Below, one piece after another: positions 11,395-22,489 of a stretch of DNA of 64,000 nt. Made by a program: the position numbers and the translations under genes. Position 1 is the stretch's first letter. Every line of letters starts with the position of its first letter. A model generated the notes under the pieces. It was not told where the DNA came from. It saw only the letters and a list, made by a program, of their open reading frames with translations, and made no database searches. Source of the stretch: Agroathelia rolfsii (lineage: Eukaryota; Basidiomycota; Agaricomycetes; Amylocorticiales; Amylocorticiaceae); assembly GCA_018343915.1 (NCBI GenBank), contig JABRWF010000008.1, positions 3,410,001 to 3,474,000 of the forward strand, read 5' to 3'.

Positions 11395-13239
11395 ATGACT
11401 GCAGCAACTCACATAGACGAGGAGACCCCCCTTTTGTCGGGCGCACCTGGAAAAAAGTGTAAAACACCTTTACCAAAACTGCAGCTTGGTATGCTGCTAG
11501 CGGTTCAACTAGCGGAACCCATCTGTGCACTATGCATATATCCTTTTATTAACGAGGTATGTCCCTCCCCTTTGTTATACCAAAATGACTCGGTCCTCAG
11601 TAGTTGTGTCCATAGCTCGTCTCAGGCCTAGATATCATTGGCGGCGATACGTACGTGAACGCTCCTGTCTTCTACTGTACCAAAGGATCCTATCGAATAA
11701 TTTTAATGCAGCACAAAAGTTGGCTACTATGCCGGTCTCATCGAGTCTCTCTTTTTCTTGGCAGAAGCTTCCACCGTATTCCTATGGTCCCGGGCTTCTG
11801 ATATCTACGGTCGCAAGCCCATACTAATGTCAGGTCTCTTGGGTCTATGCATCTCCATGCTTTCTTTCGGTCTTTCCAAGACATTCTTCTCCCTCGCTGT
11901 CAGTAGGTGCCTGGCAGGTATCTTAAACGGCAACATCGGAGTATCCAAGGTACGACACTCCTACATGTGTTTGACAAGGATCACATTTGACTAGCGCATA
12001 TAGTCAGCTATGGCTGAAGTCACTGACCCCACCAACATGGCCCAGGCCTTTTCCCTCATGCCCGTAGTTTGGTGTGTCGGGGTGACCGTAGGGCAAGTTG
12101 TAGTTTCTTAATTAGCAATTGGTTATTCTGAACAGTCCTCTTCAGCCCACTAATAGGCGGGACTTTAGCGGATCCATTCAAGCATTGGCCGCATTTCTTC
12201 AGTCATTCATTCTGGCAAAAGTATCCATACTTTTTGCCATGCGCTGCCTGTGCTGCATTTGGAGGCGTATGTATATTTCGCCATCACCCTTGGTCATCGC
12301 ACGAGGCTGATTACTGTTCTCAGATCGTTTTTCTCTGCTTTGGGTTGTTCTTCAAAGAGGTAACGTTTTACACCGTCTCTTTTCTTGTGTATCTTTGCTG
12401 AGCCCTGCATAGACTCTTCACAAGGAACCTGCGCCTGCACCTATTACTCGACCCCTGTCTTCAGAAAGCATTTCCTCAACATCCTCATCTTCAACTATCA
12501 CACCATCTGCGACACCTTCCGAGCCAATTCCTCTCCATGCGCTCATTACCAAGCCAGTGATCATTTCCGTCTCAAACTATATCGCTTTGGCCTTGATCGA
12601 TATTGCATACGCCGCCCTTTTACCACTATTCTATTATACCTCCCCCGAACAGGGCGGTCTCGGCCTCTCCCCTTCAGCCATTGGGGTAGCCATGGCCGCC
12701 TATGGTATATGCAACGGTGTCTTTCAAGGCTTCCTCTTTTCTTCTATTCTCGACAGGTTTGGTGCCAAGGGGCTCTTCACGTTTAGCATCGCCTCCTTTG
12801 GGCCTTTATTTGCTTTCTTCCCTCTCATAAACCAAGTGGCGAGGCATTTAGGCGTTGGTTGGTTGGTCTGGTGCCTTCTCGCCCTACACATTGCCATTGC
12901 AACAGTGTGTGATATGGCTTTTGGTATGTTACCCACGAGTCACATCCAAAAACCCCTTCTGATTATCTCGTCACCATAGCCTGCGTATTTTTATTCATCA
13001 CAGCCTCAGCACCAAACAAAAACTCCCTGGGTGCCATCAACGGGCTCGCACAAACGACCGTCTCTATCGCGCGCGCTATAGGACCCGCGTGCGCGACATC
13101 GTTATTTGCATTATCGACCGAGTTTAACCTACTCGGGGGATACGCCGTGTATGTGGTCATGATCGGACTCGTAGGAGCTTCGCTACTTGTTGCTTCTAAG
13201 CTACCGAACCAACTCTGGGATGACCCTAAGGATGCGTAA
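11395..13239 (+). CDS. MFS transporter (DHA1 / ZIF-like), 483 aa
   Basis: Eight exons (11395-11556, 11616-11650, 11712-11949, 12004-12092, 12146-12266, 12324-12359, 12413-12923, 12980-13239) give a 483-residue membrane protein. It has the major facilitator layout: a cytosolic N-terminus (EETPLLSG, a sorting-like motif), TM1 (LGMLLAVQLAEPICALCIYP), the loop-2/3 signature SRASDIYGRKP (motif A, usual in proton antiporters), six helices, a Ser/Thr/Pro-rich central loop (SSESISSTSSSSTITPSATP) and six more helices ending in a short tail. The family includes plant zinc-induced facilitators and fungal general-substrate exporters, so the substrate cannot be set from sequence. Intron 4 (12093-12145) starts with GC, in the context GG|GCAAGT, and restores the conserved VGPLIGGTLADP. 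No defects are seen. Confidence 0.9.
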
Positions 13240-14906
13240 AATGTATTGTGTGGTATTAGGGCGAGAGTAGAGTGCGTATATGAGCATTCAAAAATTGTTG
13301 TCTGCAGCTTCATCGATACTACTCAGAGCAGGGCGAAGATGACCATGTCTGTCTGGAGAGCAGTATACGATTTTCTTTTTGGTTTTTATATGATTTCGAC
13401 ATGCCTACTTTCGATCACATAGACACCTCGACTCTTCATTAGCAAAAAAATTACAATCCTTATCTTGGAAGCCTTTGCACCATTCCTTATTTCACGTAGT
13501 AAAATATGACTGGCTTTTTGCTGGAATAGCTGCGACATATACATTGGGTTTAGATCCTGCTTACTCGCGATGTCACCGAATGCGCATGACTGAAGCCCTG
13601 ATTGTACGATTGTATCGAACTTCCATTTGATTTGCAGGGGCCAAGTATTCCTACAGCGCATCACCGATCGTATTCTTTACGCAATCCAGACCTGTATGAC
13701 GGCCGATCTTCATAATATATGAAAATAAAACCTTCTGTGATTGCATTGACTCGGGAATTACTCATTCACCGAGATATTGTGTCTGTCTTTGTGACCTTGC
13801 TTCAGTAATTCACGCACAGAACATGGGTGCTATGTCATACATATTCTTTCTGCAAGAGACTGTTCTCATGCAATAAATTATTCTATCCCTATGACATTCT
13901 GTCAAGTCAAGGTAGTGGTTACTTTAGCAGATGGGAGGCTCGGATACAACATGATAGAATGGTGGCGTTGATTGGAATGTATTTTGGTCTCCGTCCGAAA
14001 CCCTTTTACGCCTCTTGTATTCCTCGAAATTCTCCGTGAACTACTTGAGTAGAGGGTAGGTCAAACAACCTAGTTGCTGCACTCGGTGTTCATGCTCTTT
14101 ACGTCACTGTGGATTATTAACGCAATCCGGGCATTCAATCTCAGGTTCTTACGCGTATCGAAGTGACTACAAACTTCGCTACGTACCCAATCATGATACT
14201 GATCGGCACCACAATTATATGGATTTATAACATCATGCGGAGATTTCTTGTACATTTGGTAAATGATTTCAAGAAAAGCCTCGGACCAATTGAATGGATT
14301 TTGAGGGCGTTGAATATTGAGCAAAAAAGTAATATTAATATAGCCCAGTGCTGAGCGCTTAACATTAAAACCTCATCCAACTCAGGTTTCTCAACCGTTT
14401 GCCCTCATGTTAAGCTTGCTCAACTCACTACACTATTACGGGCTGTTATTTTCCATTGACGCGCTCGGTGTTCAGATTTGCTAGCCTCACACTGATGAAC
14501 CTGGGTCAAACTGGAGACTTGAGCTTCTGCGTTTGGTTAATTTTGAATTCAAGTCGGCTAAACTATAGAACGAATGCTTCATGTCCGCTCGTCTAGGTTC
14601 AGCCAACGGTGCTACTAAGTAGGAAGCAATCCTGTGACCCGAACGGTTTTGGGGTCTTGCCAGTCCCATCAGAAACCTGTACCCACAATGCTTATTCAGC
14701 GCTAAATCAGGGTCAATACAGTGCATAGTCATTTGCCGAGACTCGGAGACCGAGATCATATTACTGAATGAAATATACTAACTACATAAATAAAGTCTGG
14801 TGGAGTAGCTGGTCAACTGGAACTGGGGCTTCTAACAGCATTCTTACTACACTGAGATCTCTTGTGACTACCCAACCACTTATTGACGCCGGAGACAGAA
14901 ATTAAC
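13240..14906. other. Intergenic, nothing recognised
   Basis: The 3' flank of the transporter gene is followed by 1.6 kb without a frame that shows domain content. Short open frames on both strands have no introns or motifs that would support them. This marks the left border of the DUF6593-like gene family. Confidence 0.5.
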
Positions 14907-15614
14907 ATGGATCTCATAATTGAACACAACCTTGATATCATTCGCACTCGATTACTTAGTGTCGAAGATGGCAGCTCGCCTGTATATGATGTTCATACAG
15001 AAGGCAATCTATACGATCTCCCTAGTCAACCTACGACCATCTACAAACTTGACGGGAATCAAAGACATGAAGTTGGCCGCATTGAGTGGCCAAATACCTC
15101 CCGGGACCTGATGAATATCGAAAGTCACGGGAAACGGATTGACATGCAGGCTACTGGACTTCTTGGACAGTAAGTAGGGTCCTTCATATTCTCAATAACA
15201 TACATTTCATAGATTCGAAAATATGTCTACAGTTCCTTAGCCTTCCAAGCCTCGGACAACCAATGGTACAAATGGAAGTATAACTGGAAGGGACATCCTA
15301 TTGTAAGTTGCTGTCTTCTAGATGCTCATTATCCATAATCTGATATATCTTCGTGTATCTTGTTGTTTCAGCTCACAAAGAAGGACAATCCAAGGCACCC
15401 CATTGCATCATACAAACCTGGTACGGCAGGTGTATTATCGAGATATAAGGAGCCAAGACTCAGAATTGCACCCGAGGGTATGGCGATCACTGAGGAAGTG
15501 GTGGTCACCTTTATAGGTGTGGACGAAGCGATACGCGCACGTAGCCGTCCGAGTCAGAAAATTACTACTCGTCCTAGTGGTAATACTTCTGGCGGTGCTG
15601 ATCGCACTTCATGA
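14907..15614 (+). CDS. DUF6593-like protein, copy A (intact, 191 aa)
   Basis: Three exons (14907-15169, 15233-15302, 15372-15614) join in frame to a 191-residue protein. It shows the pattern I associate with DUF6593 proteins of mushroom-forming fungi: an opening MDLIIEHNLDIIRTRLL, then VYDVHTE, TTIYKL and VGRIEWP strands, a short exon with QWYKWKYNWKGHPI, then RIAPEGMAITEEVVVTFIGV. The strand-rich layout resembles tubby or scramblase-like folds, but that is inference and no function is known. There is no signal peptide and no membrane segment. Copy A is the most diverged of the family here: exon 1 is 18 nt and exon 2 is 6 nt longer than in copies C and E, and its tail lacks the basic RRERRRR run. 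A TTG in frame just upstream is not needed as a start. Confidence 0.72.
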
Positions 15615-16650
15615 TCAGCGCCGGTTCCCCTAACTGATCTGTGAACTTCTGTGATCAGCCAATGGACTCGGATGGTTTGGAATACGTTTACGTGACTGGT
15701 GCTTATAATGCTTCTGACTCGGATGAGTATGATCGATAGGTCATTAGCAAGCCTACGAACGCATCGACATAGCTTCATGATCATGATTTATATATGCGTA
15801 CATTAATTGATTGACTTTCAATCCGCAACACCGGGAGTAAACACGGATTTCAGTTTCTTTCTTTATCATATCATTACTGGGCAAACCTACATGCTGTCCT
15901 GAGATGGACCTTTGCTATCCGATCGAGGCTTACCTCGGGTCAATATATCCTGCGCTGTATTAATGGTACATGTGGTGCTTGTTAGATTGTCAGTGGAGAC
16001 CAGATGTCATCATGCCATCGGTGGCGGCATCCATACATTCAAGTTGCAAGCGGGTTCGAACTGCGCTTATAACTTGAAGGAAAATTGACCAAGAACCTAT
16101 GGGAGCCAGCTACTAGATTAGAGGCTACGACGCATTTGTATCATAACTTGAATAGCAAGGACTTTTAGACAGAATATACTGAGTACTACTCGTAGTAGCA
16201 AGCCAGTGACTGGACTGATAGCACTAAACGTTACTGACATTAGTCATATTCAAGTCCAGTGAACACATACTTATACCCACGACGCAGGATGTCTATCGAC
16301 TCTTGGATTACTGTAGCCGAATTTGGCCTGACGCCTCTAGTTGCTCCAACTGCTCCAACTTGTTGTCAGTGGTGACACTATACCCTAGAAACGGTTGACA
16401 TCTAATGGATCTAATCATTTACTCATCGTTGGGCTATTGTATAATTGCTTGCTACTGGTACGGGCAGTGATATTCGTACATATATTGCACCGCCATTCAA
16501 GTTAGTATTCTCTGACTTATATGATGTAGTGAAGATGATAAGATATATAAACGTATTGATTGATTGACACCGTCATGATCTATATGGCCTTATAGACTGG
16601 CACACCAGTACTGATAACCCTCCTGCATACAAAAGCCCAAGTTAGAAGCT
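15615..16650. other. Spacer between DUF6593-like copies A and B
   Basis: AT-rich DNA with no supported gene. At 16596-16607 it carries the string ACTGGCACACCA, which also occurs upstream of copy E (21210-21221), so part of the promoter was probably duplicated with the gene. Confidence 0.45.
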
Positions 16651-17075
16651 ATGGACTTAATTTTTGAATCATCCAATATTTGTCGCACTTGTATCTTGGA
16701 TGGAGACAGCAACCAGGATCTTCAGTCAGTACGTATATATTAATGCTAATGTGAAAACCTACCTATTGGTTAAACTGGGTTTACATCGAGGGCTTAGTAT
16801 GGAGTTCTCAATAGATCGTCATACAAGTGGAAGATCAATGGTCAATCCATTGTAAGCAATTTGTGGATATTGCTTATATCACCGGGATTATAGCAGCTGA
16901 AAGTTGAAAAGTTTGTGAACTCCAGCCCAGGAAGAATGAGTCCTCAAAGAGACTTGTAGCAGCTTATAGTCCCCAGTCACTAATAAGCATTTATTTCACA
17001 CTTTCAAACAGAGATGGTGAATGCAGCACTAGGTAGTATGACCAATCTCAATAAGCCTGTTGTAACACTTTTGTG
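16651..17075 (+). pseudogene. DUF6593-like copy B, decayed
   Basis: The copy starts cleanly as MDLIFESSNICRTCILDGDS but breaks inside exon 1; the strand region with the RIEW motif is missing. An exon-2-like piece (SSYKWKINGQSI) still ends in a GT donor, and an exon-3-like piece (ESSKRLVAAYSPQS) follows, but the MVKVAPDGMAILDEL region is scrambled by substitutions, a small deletion and stops. The order and spacing match copies C and E, so this is a dead tandem duplicate. Confidence 0.72.
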
Positions 17076-17148
17076 CCTTGAGGAAAGACAGTAGGCAAGA
17101 CGAAGAAATTTTTGCAGGTTATGAAGTTGAGGGACTGTAATGCGAGAG

Positions 17149-17297
17149 CTCAGTCTCGTAGTTCAAACGAAAGACTAACTTATATTGAATATAACCTGTA
17201 ATGCGAGAGTTACGTAGTAGATTAGAATATGAACGAAATTATGAGTGAATGCATATAAATTGTCCATATCTCAGTCTCGTAGTTCAAACGAAAGACT
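17149..17297. repeat. 28 bp direct repeat pair, 93 bp apart
   Basis: The same 28 bases starting CTCAGTCTCGTAGTTC occur at 17149-17176 and 17270-17297. A shorter unit, CTGTAATGCGAGAG, is also present twice (about 17135 and 17195). The copies flank AT-rich spacer DNA. This is a local duplication of unknown origin. Confidence 0.7.
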
Positions 17298-17812
17298 GAG
17301 GTGCAAATTCTATCGAGCATCGGAACTTCACCGTGCTCACTCCTTCCTAATTCGGCCTTGACGTCTCATCTCCAAATGTCCATTTTCAACAGAAATGATG
17401 TAAGCAACTAGTCAAAATGATGGCTAGTTCGTTTACTTCCCCAGCCTATTCGAGTCGATTGTCCATTAGCAGCGTATATGATAGTCTTGCACATAGTATA
17501 CACTATTTCTATGCAGTATAGACACCGGCATTGATAATGTCATATTACAGGGCTCGTCTCCACTGGAATTGGGACCCTAAGGGGTTGTCGCTGCCAGTGG
17601 GCAAGGAAAAGAAAAAAGCTTGATGATACATTATGATATTGTAGGTGCTGCATACTAGGGATACAGGTACAATACAATGGTCCAAGTTGACTATGAGTTT
17701 TTAAACAACCAGCGAGGCCGACACACTCACAAAGAAGCCAAGAGCAAGGAGTAGATCCTTAGGCTTTACATATATGCCACATCAGGCGGATACATAGGCC
17801 ACTGGTGTAGAA
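17298..17812. other. Spacer between copies B and C
   Basis: No gene or RNA fold is recognised. The right end is the 3' flank of copy C. Confidence 0.4.
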
Positions 17813-18466
17813 TCAAAAAGTCGCACCGGTCATCGTTGGTGCAGTTGAAGCTGCTGATGTATGTCTTCTTCGTCTTTCCCGCCGTTTCTTCTCGAAGTAT
17901 ACGAAAGTTATAATGAGCTCATCAAGGATGGCCATACCATCTGGCGCTACCTTCACCATTTCAGGTCGATTATGTCGAGAGAAAATGCCTGACTTTGGAC
18001 TATACGCAGCCACAAGTTTCTTTGAGGAATCATTCTTCCTGAGCTACAACTCACAATGTATCTTATTATAAAATTCTTGTGATATGAGCAAGGAGGTGCT
18101 TACAATTGGTTCTCCATCTATCTTCCATTTATATGACAGTCCATTGAGAGCTCTGTAAACCTTTGATCTAAACAGCTGAATTTTTTTAGAAACGATTCAG
18201 ATTAGATTAGATTATACGCACTGTGTAAAGATGCCAGAGTCTTTCATATAGATTTGTTGTCCATGGCACAGAATGTTTGTCCCATCCCATATGGACCATT
18301 CAATGCGACCTATCTCAGACCTTATCCCATTATGGTGTCTGTAGATAACCGTGGGTGCTCGAGAAAAGATCCCATAATCAGTCGCAATATCGTAGACAAG
18401 CTGATTGCTATCCCCAGCAAAGATGCGGGTTCGACAAATGTCAGACGATTCAATGATCAAATCCAT
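17813..18466 (-). CDS. DUF6593-like protein, copy C (intact, 179 aa)
   Basis: Three exons on the minus strand (18222-18466, 18104-18167, 17813-18043) give a 179-residue protein with no stop. The start MDLIIESSDICRTRIFAGDS, the SEIGRIEWSIWDG strand, the exon-2 core LSYKWKIDGEPI and the C-terminal MVKVAPDGMAILDEL followed by a basic FEKKRRERRRR run match copy E closely. Exon 1 (245 nt) and exon 2 (64 nt) have exactly the same lengths as in copy E. The gene is inverted relative to copies A, B, D and E. An upstream in-frame Met (18511) exists but is not shared by the other copies, so the start at 18466 is preferred. The biochemical role is unknown. Confidence 0.72.
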
Positions 18467-19436
18467 GTGTTCTACTAGGGAAAGAATTGGGAGCCGATTC
18501 AGGAGAGTCAAAATAAGACTGACATCGGTATGCTAGTGCGTTTGTGTTGGACAATACTCTCGGATCTGGATCTCACAACCTTATGTATCTTGGAGTCTGC
18601 ATAGCCCTCAACAAGAGACGTCCGCCAAAGGTAAAGGATAGCTATGTGCATGATGCGGCCTGAAACCGTGGCATAGCCACAGACGCTTGCCGCTTGCGTC
18701 GGACGCTTGACCCAGCATGAAAGGGAAGTCTCATTGTTACCAATCCTCTTATGGATCCTTCTATTTGTTGCCCGATTCAAGTCTGAGCCTGAGCACTGTA
18801 ACTTGAAATACAGCAAACGTTGCAGTCTGCCTACGCCAGTGATGTTCCGGCCTCGGCTCGGCTCAAAGCCGCGGCTTGGGCCCAGCACAAACCCAAGCCT
18901 AAGCCTGGGCCGCGGCCTGTAGCATGTGACACACTAACAGCTCGCTATGAGTCATACATTGTATGTAGTAATAATATTTTTATTTATATGATATAATCTG
19001 CTAGAACATGTGATATAGATCAAAACATGACTTTGGGCCAATGCCACTGAGCACAACTGGAAACAAGTCAATTTTGCATCAAGCCCTAGTACAGCGCACA
19101 ATTTGCGACTACATGGCAGAACATTAAATAGAAGGGGTGAGATTACCGGCTAAGCATGATCTGTCACTAGCTCTTGGTTCAAATGTGGATTGTGCTCCAA
19201 GCGATCCATTATATGCTTGCTCGGCTACATCCATTTTGTGCAGAGCATAAATCCAGTTTGCGCTTAGTTCATTCAGGGATGTATCCAATTGCCATCCGAG
19301 AGTCTTTGCCAAGATAAAAAATTCATCACATGATACAGCTTTTTTTTTTTTTTTTAATACGTTTATATACCGCATCATGTACTATATAGACAAACTACGG
19401 GTCACATGACTCCGATCCCTCCCCTCTCAATCTCAG
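18467..19436. other. Spacer upstream of copy C, with GC-rich patch
   Basis: No supported gene. At about 18,845-18,920 a short GC-rich, imperfectly repetitive patch (GCCTCGGCTCGGC, GCCGCGGCTTGGGCC, GGGCCGCGGCCTG) stands out from AT-rich surroundings and could form local hairpins. A 16-T run occurs near 19,340. Confidence 0.4.
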
Positions 19437-19945
19437 GTGCTCATTCGCACCCCAAGAACATGGGAAGAGTCACAGACCGATGTTCCAATCCCACTCCCTA
19501 ACATCTGCTCCCCATCTAAACCCTCAACTGCTATTCACAGAATTGCCAGTCTCTCCCACCCTAACGCTGAACGTATTATTCCTTACTACTCACCTCCATG
19601 GCGTCATTGCAACCCCTGGGAGAACCGCCTAAAAACGCAGCTCCCGAGCCGCAACCTCTCTTTATCAAGCCGCAGAAAATACATCAATGACTTAAAAGAA
19701 AAAATTCAGCAACATGCTCGCAATGAGTCTTCGCTCCTAATTTATACTGATGGATCGAGATTACCTTTTCATGGTCAGAAGAGAGCTAGTGCAGCATATG
19801 CTATGTTTCGCAATGGCGCCGAGATTAGCTCAGGAGCAACAGGCTTAGGTGGGCGTGCAGGCATCTATGATGCAGAAATGCTGGCCCTAGTAGATGGGGC
19901 AAAAGCTACGGCTACCTATGTCGAGAATCACCCAACAATTTCTCA
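19437..19945 (+). mobile_element. LINE-type retroelement fragment with RNase H domain
   Basis: An open frame of about 170 residues carries the RNase H domain found at the C-terminus of fungal non-LTR retrotransposon polyproteins. It shows LLIYTDGSRL (first catalytic Asp), a GHIEW-unrelated AAYAMFRNG strand, and GIYDAEMLAL (second acidic residue, Glu). The third catalytic Asp segment is missing because the frame runs straight into the 3' half of DUF6593-like copy D near 19945. The upstream part (HRIASLSHPNAERIIPYYSP, PWENRLKTQL) matches the linker between reverse transcriptase and RNase H. No reverse transcriptase domain is present, so this is a dead fragment. Confidence 0.75.
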
Positions 19946-20502
19946 AGAGATATGAGATTGGTCATATTGAGTGGCCCACTGGCACATGGACTCAAAGTCA
20001 CGCAAATATTACATGTTGTGGACAGCAAATTCATATGGAAAGCACTAGAATCCACAATTGGTATGCACAGCCTTGTTAAGATCTGAATTATGTGGCATGG
20101 ACTTTTAACAAACCATAGCCCACATTCAGGTCAAAAGTCTATAAAGCTCTCAATGGATCATCATACAAGTAGAAGAGAGATGGAGAACCGATTGTAAGTG
20201 CCCTTTCCTCCATAACCGTGACATGGAACTATTACAGTTAAGTAATTTGTAAATGTTAGCTTAGGAATGATGATGCCTCGAAGGAACTTGTGGCAATATA
20301 TAGACCAAAGTCAGGCATTTTTTCTTGACATAATCGGCCAGAGATGGTAAAGGTAGCACTGAATGGGATCGCCATCCTCGACGAGCTTGTTGTAACATTT
20401 GTTTACTTTCAAGAGGACCGACGGGTTAGGGATAGGCTGAGACAGGTTGAGGCTATTGCTATTCCTAGCCCACCTAGTACTATAGATATGGCAACGATAT
20501 AG
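19946..20502 (+). pseudogene. DUF6593-like copy D, 5'-truncated and decayed
   Basis: The copy begins abruptly inside exon 1 (YEIGHIEWPTGTW, then CCGQQIHMEST) where the retroelement fragment ends; the whole N-terminal region is gone. The exon-2 region contains a stop (SSYK-stop-KRDGEPI) and still shows a GT donor. Exon 3 also has a stop (SGIFS-stop-HNRPEMVKV) before GIAILDELVVTFVYF and a distinct tail ending at a TAG at 20500. It is a pseudogene with closest resemblance to copies C and E. Confidence 0.78.
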
Positions 20503-21292
20503 TCGCACCACGCTTGAACAATACCTCTATTCATTAATAACTAATATTGTCTTGGTGTAATTGATCAGTATTAGTTAAAAGAGGTACAACTGTAGCCACC
20601 ACAGGTTGTTGACTTTACATTGACAGCCCATACAGTAGGCATCTGGCGATACAGCAAATACAAAACCCAGGGATATCTCATTTCTATACCATTTGTAACT
20701 GTTGTTAGCTCTGGCGGTATCCCCATTTACATGCTTGAATAAAAAAAAATACTAGTATTACCTCATGCATATCACATGTATTAATGATGAAGTGGTCCAG
20801 TTCCATATAGCATTTATTGAATACGCCCAAAGGACTGGACGACTAACCAAGCTCAATTATGATGCATGCACTGTCGCACAAACAGAACAGGAAAAACCAG
20901 AGAATCAGAAACAGGCACTTAACAATGATCGCAAGCACTGCAGAAACGTAAGACGGTTTCTCAGAGAATTTTATTTTGCTTTGTTGACAGTGTCAGTGGC
21001 AACGCCCATCCAACTGAGCGTAGCGAACGTTGGAGCCTGCCAAGGAGAGATTAGGCAATGCTAGGGCACTGTCCGCGATAGGCTCCTAGTTCCGGCCGCT
21101 CATTATACACACAGCCATCCGACCGGGTTTTCGCGGACTATGGAGGACATCTGGAGATGGCGAAACATATAAAGCACATAATCATCAATATTATGACGTT
21201 GCTTAATCTACTGGCACACCAATTTCACCCTTTAGATCCTTGAACTCTGAGCCCTCTAAAGCAACTAGCATTCCTATATTCCACTGACTAAT
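20503..21292. other. Spacer and promoter of copy E
   Basis: No supported gene. The element ACTGGCACACCA (21210-21221) lies 72 bp before the copy E start and is shared with copy B. Confidence 0.45.
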
Positions 21293-21932
21293 ATGGACCT
21301 GATCATTGAGTCATCTGATATCTGCCGCACTCATTTTTTCAATGGGAATAGTAACGAACTCCTCTATGACATAATGACGGACCATGCGGTTTTCTTTAGT
21401 GCACCTACTATTATCTACAGATACCATGGAGGAAGGAAATCCGAGGTCGGTCGCATTGAGTGGGCCACATGGAATCAAACAAAAACCACATGTCACGGAC
21501 AACACATTCATATGGAAAGCGCCGGGATATTCGGCCGGTGCATACTGGTTTGTTTTGGGCCATTTATGAGCACTTAACCCTATGTTTAGGTCGAGAGTCT
21601 ACAAAGCTCTCAATGGATTATCGTACAAGTGGGAGATAGATGGAGAGCCAATCGTCAGTGCGCCTTCTTCATATCATAGGAACTATCATGGTTAAGCGTT
21701 TTGTGAATCCCAGCTCAGGAAAGCTGATGGCTCAAAGGAACTTGTGGCGGCGCATAGCCCTAAGTCAAGTATTTTCTCTCGACATAATCGACCAGAGATG
21801 GTAAAGGTGACACCAGATGGTATGGCCATCCTTGATGAGCTTGTCGTAACGTTCGTGTATTTCGAGAAGAAGCGACGGGAAAGAAGACGAAGAGGACGAA
21901 ATGCAGCAATAGCTGCAAGCGCCGGAAGTTGA
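21293..21932 (+). CDS. DUF6593-like protein, copy E (intact, 175 aa)
   Basis: Three exons (21293-21537, 21590-21653, 21714-21932) join in frame to a 175-residue protein. It has the family opening MDLIIESSDICRTHFF, VGRIEWATWNQ, GLSYKWEIDGEPI, and MVKVTPDGMAILDELVVTF followed by FEKKRRERRRRGR. Exon lengths 245 and 64 equal those of copy C. The highly basic C-terminus next to a strand-rich core could bind acidic partners, membranes or nucleic acid; this is inference only. All splice sites are canonical and there is no stop, so it is probably active. It is separated from the Ras cluster by 557 bp. Confidence 0.73.
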
Positions 21933-22489
21933 TTTACGCTAGCAGCCCGGTATAGTTATCCTAGTACGGTATATAATGCTTGGCGTGTGCTTTTTCACTT
22001 TACATGTTATTGTCCACGGATTAACTTGAAACCACTGCAACTGTATCTGAATGCATATCGACGAATCTTCGAGCACCCGGGGTAAGGAAGGCGCTGACAT
22101 AGGTTTTGTAGGCATTCAATTGCCATGATAATCCACATTCCAAAAACAAATGATGCACAAAGTTATAAAAAAGTAGAGAGTTGATAAAGTAAGCGGCATA
22201 TATGAAACGGTATTTACATGAAATCTTCGGAGAGATAGCATGTGGTCAGCGTAAAGTAAGACAAAAAAACAAGGTTGGGTTAGGTGGAAGGAAAAACGAG
22301 CGTGAAATGTATTCCAAAGCCTAAGAGGAGAGGACAAAGATGCCAAACTGTAAGTAAACAAAAAGGAAGAATTATCAAGAAAGAGTATAATCAAGCAAAC
22401 GACTCTCCTCTCTCCTTCACAAAAAAAAAAAAAAGAAAAAAAAAAGAAACAAGCGTTGTATAAGTCATCTGTACTGTGTCGGCGGGCAC
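21933..22489. other. Convergent 3' flanks, copy E and Ras gene 1
   Basis: The two genes end towards each other. The region has long A-rich runs (22,420-22,450) and no supported gene. Confidence 0.45.

Noticed and set aside
16060..16100. GGGTTCGAACTGCGC resembling a tRNA T-arm
   Set aside because: The flanking bases do not pair into a five-base stem, and no acceptor stem or anticodon arm is found nearby.
18508..18888. 126-codon minus-strand frame upstream of copy C
   Set aside because: It contains the GC-rich repetitive patch and shows no domain or intron support.
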